From assembly GCA_034008185.1 (NCBI GenBank), contig CM067109.1:31714885-31778884 (forward strand): a stretch of DNA of 64,000 nt. The letters are read 5' to 3'. Under the pieces are notes generated by a model. The model did no database searches. It was not told the DNA's origin and saw only the letters and a list, made by a program, of their open reading frames with translations. Positions 1-7,720 of the stretch are shown piece by piece (position 1 is the stretch's first letter; each line of letters begins with the position of its first letter). The DNA is from Gorsachius magnificus (taxonomy: Eukaryota; Chordata; Aves; Pelecaniformes; Ardeidae). The translations under genes were made by a program, and so were the position numbers.

Positions 1-1
1 A

Positions 2-736
2 GCCATGAAGGAAAGATATCCCTTCAAGGAAGATGTCGTATGTCACCCAGGTAAATGGACCACTGTGGAGAAAGGCATCCAGTACCTGAGGGAATTGGCT
101 GTCCTGGAGGTGATTTATAGTGACCTGGACAATGACCAGCTGCCCAAAGATCCAGATAGTGTCCAGTGCACACGACCCATGTGGCGGAAGTTGTTACGGA
201 GCGCACCAACATCATTTGCAAACACATGGGCAATGATGAGCTGGGAAACTGGACGGGGACCAACAGTGGATGAAATGGCTGGCCAGCTCCGCGAATATGA
301 AGAAAGTATCTCTTCCCCCCTTGTTTCGGCTGTGGAGAAACTGTCCCAAAAGTTTGAACGACTCGAAAAGCATATGTCCTACTCCCCTCCTGTACAGACC
401 AGTATCTCAGCCATCAGAAGTAAGCGCCCTTCTGCTCAAGAAAAAGAATATCGAGGGTACACACCACGGGGCACTCTATGGTTTTACCTGCGTGACCATG
501 GAGAGGACATGAGGAAATGGGACGGAAAACCTACCTCGGTCCTAGAGTCACGGGTACGTGAGTTGCAAAGGAAAACAAGCACAAAAGGGGGCTCTTCCAG
601 GAAACTTGTTGCTCCAATTTACAGAGACTGGGACGACTGTAGTTTTTTCAGACAAAATAGAAGGGCTGATCTTAATTCTGATTGTGATGAAGGAACTTCT
701 GACTCATACATACAAACCATGAGCGAGCAACAGTGA
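2..736 (+). CDS. gag: Gag polyprotein, C-terminal part (left-truncated by window edge)
   Basis: The frame is open from the window edge to a TGA at 734-736. The ATG at base 5 is probably internal, because the frame is still open before it. The 243 visible residues are hydrophilic. Residues about 104-124 form a charged, heptad-like helix that could be a coiled coil, followed by a basic Ser/Pro-rich stretch and an acidic tail rich in Asp and Ser. No CCHC zinc knuckle is present, which fits ERV-L and foamy-like Gag and argues against alpha- or betaretroviral Gag. It would form the capsid of intracellular retroelement particles. Identification rests mainly on its position immediately before pol and on general style, since Gag is poorly conserved. 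It ends 10 bases before the last stop upstream of the pol frame, so the two frames do not overlap. Confidence 0.75.
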   Translation, partial: AMKERYPFKEDVVCHPGKWTTVEKGIQYLRELAVLEVIYSDLDNDQLPKDPDSVQCTRPMWRKLLRSAPTSFANTWAMMSWETGRGPTVDEMAGQLREYEESISSPLVSAVEKLSQKFERLEKHMSYSPPVQTSISAIRSKRPSAQEKEYRGYTPRGTLWFYLRDHGEDMRKWDGKPTSVLESRVRELQRKTSTKGGSSRKLVAPIYRDWDDCSFFRQNRRADLNSDCDEGTSDSYIQTMSEQQ

Positions 737-746
737 CCAGGATTAG

Positions 747-3700
747 AGGGGCCCTGCCTCCAGCCAGGTGGAGGAAAGGGACAACCGGGTCTACTGGACT
801 GTGTGGATTCGATGGCCTGGCATGTCAGACCCACAGAAGTATAGAACTCTAGTAGACACCGGTGCACAGTGTACTCTAATGCCATCAAGCCATATAGGGG
901 CAGAATCCATTTGTATTTCTGGAGTGACAGGGGGATCTCAAGAGCTGACTGTATTGGAGGCCGAAGTGAGCCTAACTGGGAACGAGTGGCAAAAGCACCC
1001 CATTGTGACTGGGCCAGATGCTCTGTGCATCCTGGGCATAGACTACCTCAGGAGAGGGTATTTCAAGGACCCAAAAGGGTACCGGTGGGCTTTTGGTATA
1101 GCTGCATTGGAGGCAGAAGAAATTAAGCAGCTGTCTACCTTGCCTGGTCTCTCAAAGGACCCTTCTGTTGTGGGGCTGCTGAGTGTTGAAGAACAACAAG
1201 TGCCGATTGCCACCACAACAGTGCACAGGCGGCAATATCGCACCAACCGAGACTCCCTGATTCCCATCCATAAGCTGATTCGTCTACTCGAGAGCCAAGG
1301 AGTGATCAGCAAGACTTGCTCACCCTTTAACAGTCCCATATGGCCAGTGAGAAAGTCTGATGGAGAGTGGAGACTAACAGTAGACTATCGTGGCCTGAAT
1401 GAAGTTACGCCACCGCTGAGTGCTGCCGTGCCGGACATGCTAGAACTTCAATACGAACTGGAGTCAAAGGCAGCCAAGTGGTATGCCACAATTGATATTG
1501 CAAATGCTTTCTTTTCAATCCCTTTGGGAGCAGAGTGCAGGCCACAGTTTGCTTTCACTTGGAGGGGCATCCAGTACACCTGGAATCGACTGCCCCAGGG
1601 GTGGAAACACAGCCCTACCATTTGCCATGGACTGATCCAGGCAGCACTGGAACAGGGTAATGCTCCAGAACATCTGCAATATATTGATGACATCATTGTG
1701 TGGGGCAATACAGCAGAAAAAGTTTTTGAGAAAGGGAAGAAAATAGTCCAAATCCTTCTGAAAGCCGGTTTCGCTATAAAACAAAGTAAAGTCAAAGGAC
1801 CTGCACAGGAGATCCAGTTCTTAGGAATCAAATGGCAAGATGGACGTCGTCAGATTCCAATGGATGTGATCAACAAAATAACAGCCATGTCTCCACCAAC
1901 TAGCAAAAAGGAAACACAAGCTTTCTTGGGCATTGTGGGTTTTTGGCGAATGCATATTCCAAATTACAGCCAGATTGTAAGCCCTCTCTACCAAGTGACC
2001 CGGAAGAAGGATGATTTCAAATGGGGCCCTGAACAACGACAAGCCTTTGAACAAATTAAACGGGAGATAGTGCATGCAGTAGCCCTTGGACCAGTCCGGG
2101 CAGGGCAAGATGTAAAGAATGTGCTCTACACCGCAGCCGGGGAGAATGGCCCTACCTGGAGCCTCTGGCAGAAAGCACCAGGGGAGACTCGAGGCCGACC
2201 CCTAGGCTTTTGGAGTCGGGGATACAGAGGATCTGAAGCCAACTATACTCCAACTGAAAAAGAGATATTGGCAGCATATGAAGGGGTTCGAGCTGCTTCT
2301 GAAGTGGTTGGTACTGAAGCACAGCTCCTCCTGGCACCCCGACTGCCGGTGCTGGGCTGGGTGTTCAAAGGGAAGGTCCCCTCTACACATCATGCAACTG
2401 ATGCTACGTGGAGTAAGTGGGTCGCACTGATTACACAACGGGCTCGAATAGGAAACCTCAGTCGCCCAGGAATCTTGGAAGTGATCATGGACTGGCCAGA
2501 AGGCAAAGATTTTGGAGTATCACCAGAGGAGGAGGTGGTGAGTGCTGAAGAGGCCCCGCTGTACAATAAATTGCCAGAAAACGAGAAGCAATATGCCCTG
2601 TTCACTGATGGATCCTGTCGTCTTGTGGGAAAGCATCGAAGGTGGAAGGCTGCTGTATGGAGTCCTACAAGACAAGTTGCAGAGACTGCTGAAGGAGAAG
2701 GCGAATCAAGTCAATTTGCAGAGGTGAAAGCCATCCAGCTGGCTTTAGATATTGCTGAAAGAGAAAAATGGCCAGTGCTCTATCTCTATACTGACTCATG
2801 GATGGTGGCAAATGCCCTGTGGGGATGGTTGCAGCAATGGAAGCAGAACAACTGGCAGCGCAGAGGCAAACCCATCTGGGCTGCCGCATTGTGGCAAGAT
2901 ATTGCTGCCCGGGTGGAGAACCTGGTTGTAAAGGTACGTCACGTAGATGCTCATGTACCCAAGAGTCGGGCCTCTGAAGAACATCAAAACAACCAGCAGG
3001 CAGATCAGGCTGCTAAGATTGAAGTGGCTCAGGTAGATCTGGACTGGCAACATAAGGGTGAATTGTTTCTAGCTCGGTGGGCCCATGACACTTCAGGCCA
3101 TCAAGGAAGAGATGCAACATACAGATGGGCTCGTGATCGAGGGGTGGACTTAACTATGGACGCTATTGCACAGGTTATCCATGAATGTGAAACATGTGCT
3201 GCGATCAAACAAGCGAAGCGGTTAAAGCCTCTCTGGTATGGAGGACGGTGGCTGAAATACAAATATGGAGAGGCCTGGCAGATTGATTATATCACACTCC
3301 CACAAACCCGCCATGGCAAGCGCTATGTGCTCACCATGGTGGAAGCAACCACCGGATGGTTGGAAACATACCCCGTGCCCCATGCCGCTGCCCGGAACAC
3401 TATCCTAGGCCTTGAAAAACAAGTCCTGTGGCGACATGGCACTCCAGAAAGAATTGAGTCAGACAACGGAACTCACTTCCGAAACAGCCTCATAGACAAA
3501 TGGGCCAAAGAGCATGGCATTGAGTGGGTCTATCACATCCCCTATCATGCACCAGCCTCTGGGAAAATTGAACGATACAATGGACTGTTAAAAACTACAC
3601 TGAAAGCAATGGGTGGAGGAACATTCAAACATTGGGATACACATTTAGCAAAAGCCACCTGGTTAGTCAACACTAGAGGATCTGCCAACCGAACTGGCCC

Positions 3701-3932
3701 TGCCCAATCAAACCTCTTACGTACTGTAGAAGGGGATAAAGTCCCTGTAGTGCATGTAAAAAATATGCTGGGGAAGACAGTCTGGGTTTCTCCTGCCTCA
3801 GGTAAAGGCAAACCCATCCGTGGGATTGCTTTTGCTCAAGGACCTAGCTCTACTTGGTGGGTGATGCGGAAGGACAGGGAAGTCCGATGTGTACCTCAAA
3901 GGGATTTGATTTTGGGTGAAAATAGCCAATGA
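747..3932 (+). CDS. pol: Pol polyprotein: protease, reverse transcriptase, RNase H, integrase
   Basis: The frame is open from just after a TAG at 744-746 to the TGA at 3930-3932. The first plausible start-like codon is GTG at 768, and the residue numbers below count from it. Aspartic protease: DTGA active site at 30-33, with an ILGID motif later. Reverse transcriptase: motif A Asp243 and the YIDD box at 305-308. RNase H: Asp614, Glu652, Asp676 and Asp746. Integrase: an N-terminal HHCC zinc site (HDTSGH, then CETC), then the catalytic triad Asp840, Asp899, Glu935 with the expected 35-residue spacing. About 1,054 residues is a full-length Pol for this group, and no dUTPase domain is visible after integrase. 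It copies genomic RNA to DNA and inserts it into the host chromosome. No key residue is missing, so this copy may still encode an active enzyme. How translation starts is unclear, since no ATG opens the frame and it does not overlap gag. Confidence 0.93.
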   Translation, partial: RGPASSQVEERDNRVYWTVWIRWPGMSDPQKYRTLVDTGAQCTLMPSSHIGAESICISGVTGGSQELTVLEAEVSLTGNEWQKHPIVTGPDALCILGIDYLRRGYFKDPKGYRWAFGIAALEAEEIKQLSTLPGLSKDPSVVGLLSVEEQQVPIATTTVHRRQYRTNRDSLIPIHKLIRLLESQGVISKTCSPFNSPIWPVRKSDGEWRLTVDYRGLNEVTPPLSAAVPDMLELQYELESKAAKWYATIDIANAFFSIPLGAECRPQFAFTWRGIQYTWNRLPQGWKHSPTICHGLIQAALEQGNAPEHLQYIDDIIVWGNTAEKVFEKGKKIVQILLKAGFAIKQSKVKGPAQEIQFLGIKWQDGRRQIPMDVINKITAMSPPTSKKETQAFLGIVGFWRMHIPNYSQIVSPLYQVTRKKDDFKWGPEQRQAFEQIKREIVHAVALGPVRAGQDVKNVLYTAAGENGPTWSLWQKAPGETRGRPLGFWSRGYRGSEANYTPTEKEILAAYEGVRAASEVVGTEAQLLLAPRLPVLGWVFKGKVPSTHHATDATWSKWVALITQRARIGNLSRPGILEVIMDWPEGKDFGVSPEEEVVSAEEAPLYNKLPENEKQYALFTDGSCRLVGKHRRWKAAVWSPTRQVAETAEGEGESSQFAEVKAIQLALDIAEREKWPVLYLYTDSWMVANALWGWLQQWKQNNWQRRGKPIWAAALWQDIAARVENLVVKVRHVDAHVPKSRASEEHQNNQQADQAAKIEVAQVDLDWQHKGELFLARWAHDTSGHQGRDATYRWARDRGVDLTMDAIAQVIHECETCAAIKQAKRLKPLWYGGRWLKYKYGEAWQIDYITLPQTRHGKRYVLTMVEATTGWLETYPVPHAAARNTILGLEKQVLWRHGTPERIESDNGTHFRNSLIDKWAKEHGIEWVYHIPYHAPASGKIERYNGLLKTTLKAMGGGTFKHWDTHLAKATWLVNTRGSANRTGPAQSNLLRTVEGDKVPVVHVKNMLGKTVWVSPASGKGKPIRGIAFAQGPSSTWWVMRKDREVRCVPQRDLILGENSQ

Positions 3933-4320
3933 ACTGAATTGTATAATGTTAATTGCTGTGTAATATAGTATGTCTTCATTTTTACTATTGCTGTATGTCA
4001 TATCAATGGTATAGCAGTAAGGATCACCCAGATTAAGAAGAATGAATTTTGAAGAAACTGAGGAAGTGCAGCGAATGGAACCAGAACTGACTTCAGCAAG
4101 CAACAACCCAACACCAGACCCCATCTCTCCTGCCCTGAAAGACTGTTACGACAGATGGAGCCCAAAACCGTGGACTAGATGAACCCAATGGACACTTCAG
4201 AGGGATGGTCCATAGACTAAGGGAATGATATCTGTGTATGTACCAAAAAGATGAGAAAATGGTGGTGATTAATTGGAATGTATTGTAAGGGTAGGACCTA
4301 AGCATGACGTAAATGGTATA
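3933..4320 (+). other. Pol-to-LTR spacer, no env or dUTPase gene
   Basis: About 390 bases of AT-rich sequence separate the pol stop from the polypurine tract. All three forward frames are broken by stops. There is no transmembrane, signal-peptide or furin-site-like coding stretch and no dUTPase. The element is therefore env-less as it stands, which is usual for ERV-L elements that only retrotranspose within cells. Short ATG frames on the reverse strand here look like chance. Confidence 0.75.
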
Positions 4321-4335
4321 GAATAAGGGGTGGAA
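4321..4335 (+). promoter_or_regulatory. Polypurine tract (plus-strand priming site)
   Basis: A purine-dominated run ending in GGGGTGGAA directly abuts the first TG of the LTR. In retroviruses this RNase H-resistant RNA segment primes plus-strand DNA synthesis. Position and composition are as expected, with one or two pyrimidine interruptions. Confidence 0.75.
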
Positions 4336-4602
4336 TGTCCTGGTTTCGGCTGGGATAGAGTTAATTTTCTTCACAGAAGCTAGCATAGTGCTGTGCTTTG
4401 GATTTAGTGCTAGAAGAATGTTGATAACACGCTGATGTTTTTAGTTGTTGCCAAGCAGTGCTCAGACTGCTCAAGGACTTTTTGAGCTTCTCCTGCTCGG
4501 CCAGGTGCATAACAAGCTGGGAGTACAGCACAGCTAGGACCCAAACTGTCCAAAGAGCTATTCCATACCATAGAACGTCATGCTCGGGGGGGTTGGGGGG
4601 TG

Positions 4603-4620
4603 GGTCGGTCGGTCGGTCGG
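4603..4620 (+). repeat. (GGTC)n short tandem repeat inside the LTR
   Basis: Four consecutive GGTC units plus GG, next to a G-run (about 4586-4604). It probably sits in U3 of the LTR and is likely to vary in unit number between copies of the element. Confidence 0.9.
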
Positions 4621-4754
4621 GTACTGATCGCTGCTCGGGACGGGCTGGGCATCGGTCGGCGGGTGGTGAGCAATTGCATTGTGCATCATTCGTTTTGTAT
4701 ATTCTGTATATTTTGTTATCATTCTCATTATTACTATTATTATTATTTTCTCTT

Positions 4755-4760
4755 ATTAAA
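4755..4760 (+). terminator. LTR polyadenylation signal (ATTAAA)
   Basis: ATTAAA is the common variant of AATAAA. It lies in the last third of the LTR, after a T/A-rich block and before a C/T-rich segment, as expected near the end of the R region. Confidence 0.6.
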
Positions 4761-4913
4761 CTGTCTTTATCTCAGCCCTCGGCTCTAACCTTTTTTCCCT
4801 TTCCCGATTCTCTCCCCCATCCCACTGAGGGAGGGGGGGGAGTGAGCGAGCAGCTGCGTGGTGCTGAGTTGCCAGCCGGGTTAAACCACGACAACACTCA
4901 CAATCTCATACCA

Positions 4914-4953
4914 GAATGTCTCATCTAAAGCTAAATCTTTAGATGAGACATTC
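4914..4953. repeat. Perfect inverted repeat (17-bp arms, 6-base loop) beside the LTR
   Basis: Arm 4914-4930 (GAATGTCTCATCTAAAG) is exactly matched in reverse complement by 4937-4953, with loop CTAAAT. It lies 20 bases downstream of the LTR end, in host flank or in a short element. The arms are too short for a normal microRNA precursor and no terminal repeat of a known transposon is visible. Confidence 0.9.
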
Positions 4954-6264
4954 AATACCGGTTTAGCAATGCCCTTGTAAGAAAAGGCACCTTAAGAAAA
5001 ACTGAAACACAGACACTGTATGTAAGAAATGTATGTAAAGAAAAGAGAACTGTTTTGCAGATCACCATTATCTAAAACAAAGCACTAATCATGGACACAA
5101 TTACAAAATCTTATGATGGGATAATTTTAGTTCAAATGCGAGCAGACATTAGTTAGTATTCCTTTTTGGTTACTTAGTGACATTCTAGATACTAAGTGCT
5201 GTATAATACAAATACAAAACTTCCATTCTCCATGACCAAAAATAGAAAAGACTGTCAGTGATGCTTACATTCAGTCACGGCAAAGAAACAACAGCTATGC
5301 AAGCAGATATGAAAGGAGGAAAAAAAAATGCAGCAGGCTAGAAGCATTACAAAATTCACCACGTTTTTAACAACAGATACAAAAATACTTGTTGCAAAGC
5401 CCATGAGAAAGTCTTCACGAGCAAAAAATTAAGAGCAAGAGAAAAACATTACAGTAAATTTGGCTTCAATCCTCCCGTCACAAATACAAACCAGTTGGAA
5501 ACACCAGAATATCAGTGGACAGGAACACTATTTTTAAACCCTTTCCTGGTTCAGATGGGACTCATGAAAGTAAAGCACTTGCTACCACCAGCACCTGAGC
5601 GCACTCAGATTTCAAGCAGATGTGAAAGTACTGCATGTGGTAAAATGAACCCCTTCTGAAAATTCCATTTATTAAATGAAACAACAGATTGGAGCCACTT
5701 AAAGACAGACAAGCTGTGTCTTTTGCTCTCTGCATACAGACAAAAAGCACACCTTTTTTTTTTTTTTAATTTAAGAACTACTCTATCACATATGTCAGAA
5801 TGGAGAATTTTGTTTGTCAGCATAAAAATAAAATGCAAACTCATCTTTTCTTAAGAATGCCGATTACTACTGACTTTTTGCCTATGTGTATATTTTCATC
5901 TGCATACAGGTCATTAGTAGAGTCTAAAACTGGTAATACAAGTCCAATACTGGTCTAATTGATAGGTGTGTAATAGCTAGTACTACACAGCCATCTGTAA
6001 GAGAGCAATAAAATGTTGAAAAATTCCCGTTGTTATTTCTGAGCTCAAACATAGAATCTGATAGCTACAGACAGCTTGCTACCTCAATGCAACAAACTAC
6101 TAGATAATGAAGGTATAAAAGAAAGGATTAAAAAATAAGGATAAAGCAGAAAACCTAGATGATCTATTGTTTTCTGAAATTACTGAGACAGTCAAAGCCA
6201 ATCGCGCACCAGATTCTCTTTAGACTGGGGATATATATGGCCTTCTCTCAAAATGAAGCATCAG
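4954..6264. other. AT-rich intergenic DNA, nothing identified
   Basis: There is no ORF of note, and only a T-run near 5754-5769 and short A-runs. I see no repeat I can name and no exon-like signal. Confidence 0.6.
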
Positions 6265-7720
6265 AGGAGCATTTAAAAATATCTAATTAATAGTAACAAT
6301 TCACCAGAGCCAGACACTATTCAGGTGAAGTCTTAAAGCACCAAATACGACATTGCCAAACTATTAATTCTGCAAAACTTTAGGCTTAAGGTGACCTAAT
6401 TAAAGATGAATGGAGAGTAGAAACATATCCAATTTTTTCAGAGATTGACAAGGCAATCACAAGCACAACAAAGACAGTCTTACTTCCATACTGGGCAAGG
6501 TGACTAAAACTGTACTGAAGAATTTGTAGACTGGAATAAGAGAAAAAAAGCAACAAGGCTTTTGTAGAGGAAAGTCATGCTTCACAACTTGAAGAGTTCT
6601 TTGAAGGAATCGAGGATCCTGTGGACAAAGGTGTTGGAAGTGGTAGTGAACAAAAGACTTCTATAAAATTTCTGCTGATGTCTCTCATAGGAAGCTGTTA
6701 CAGAAGTAAAGACCTTGCAGGGTAAGATTTAAGAGACAAAGATTCACAGGGGAGAGAGTCAGAAGCCTCATCACAATCTGTGCCAGGTCTTGGGCTGCTG
6801 GTCAGAACAGTCACCTGCATGTGTCTCATTTCACATGTCATCTGTGCTTAAGTTTGCAAAGTATGCAAAATTATTATGAGCAATCAAAACTGACATGTCA
6901 TTAAAAAATTTGCAGAACCACCCCAGAATACTGACCAACAAGCATATAAAAGAGCAGATGAAGTCCCACGTCAGTAAATGCAATGTAACGCACTAGGAGA
7001 GAGAACTCTAGGTTATTTAATGCCACTACCAGAAAAAGGTCTGGTAGTCTCTGAACACACATCTGCAAAAACATTTGTTCAGTGCTCTCAAACGGTCAGG
7101 TTAGGAACCATCCAGAATATCAGACTTTTTTTTTTTTTAATGAAGGGAAGAGTGAACATAACATATTCTTATGCTGCTGATACATTCATGGTATTGCTAC
7201 ACGTTCAAATTATTCTATCTCATGAAGACTTTAAAGCATCAAAAAAGTATAGGTAATACTGATCAGAGTATGGAGCAGCTTCTGCACGAAGAAGAAAAGA
7301 TAATTTTTTAGCTCACAAAACAGATAAGTATGATGAGGTGTCAGATGTAAATACAAAAAAAAAATCATGATAGCACAAAGTGACATGGTATGTCAGATGC
7401 CTGAAGTGTTTCCCAGAAGAACATGGGGAACATCAAATGAAATTTTGAAAAGTTGCTCTTAAGTACTTCTTTGCCTACTAAACAACTAAATGAGAGAATT
7501 CAATGCCTAAAGGCATTTTTGAGACCATGAAACAAACAGGTTCAAAAATTACTATAAAAATTCATTAAAAAAACATATCTGTTGAAGAGCAGAACTTCCA
7601 TCTCAACATGTTTCCAAACTGCAAAAGCAAGACAGGAGCTATTATTCTACATCTGTGCAAACAGCCCCTTCTTATCTGACAGTAGCGAGTACTGAGCTAG
7701 ACGGACTTCCCTTGACCACA
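6265..7720 (+). mobile_element. Ancient, heavily mutated CR1-type LINE relic
   Basis: Several blocks follow the order of an amniote CR1 ORF2. Near 6300 there is a degraded CACCAG..CCAGAC..ATTCA block. At 6555-6610 a GCTTTTGTAGAGGAAAGTCATGCTTCAC segment decodes in broken frames as the HGF..GKSC and FFEG region of the reverse transcriptase. A GTGGACAAAG block lies at 6622, CTCATAGGAAGCT at 6684, TAAATGCAATGTAACGCA near 6975 and ATGGAGCAGCTTCT near 7270. A degraded 3' end resembling TACTGAGCTAGACGGAC lies at about 7690. Many indels and stops separate them. The divergence is far greater than in the CR1 copies further right, so this is an old insertion. Edges are approximate. Confidence 0.65.

Larger units (their letters stand above)
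1..4893 (+). mobile_element. ERV-L (class III) endogenous retrovirus, 5' part outside the window
   Basis: The order seen is gag fragment, pol, a short non-coding spacer, a polypurine tract and a 3' LTR. Class III (ERV-L) is inferred from the pol sequence style (an LPQG...SPTICHG reverse-transcriptase block and a YIDD box), the absence of a gag zinc knuckle and the absence of env. These traits are known for spuma-related ERV-L elements, which spread inside the germline without an envelope. The 5' LTR, primer binding site and gag start lie left of base 1, so LTR-LTR divergence and the target-site duplication cannot be read here. The long open pol suggests a fairly young insertion. No stops or frameshifts are seen inside pol. 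Confidence 0.9.
4336..4893 (+). repeat. 3' LTR of the ERV-L provirus (558 bp)
   Basis: It starts TGTCCTGG straight after the polypurine tract and ends GACA at 4890-4893, so the termini form the inverted repeat TGTC/GACA. The opening GGTTTCGGCTGGGATAGAG is the style of avian ERV-L LTRs. Internally there is a G-rich (GGTC)n patch, an AT-rich stretch with TATT runs around 4696-4760 and an ATTAAA polyadenylation signal at 4755-4760. The end could instead be placed three bases later at ACAACA, but the TGTC/GACA symmetry favours 4893. Confidence 0.88.

Noticed and set aside
4600..4928. ORFs in the LTR
   Set aside because: They cross the LTR and host flank. LTRs of this group are not known to encode protein, and the composition is repeat-driven.
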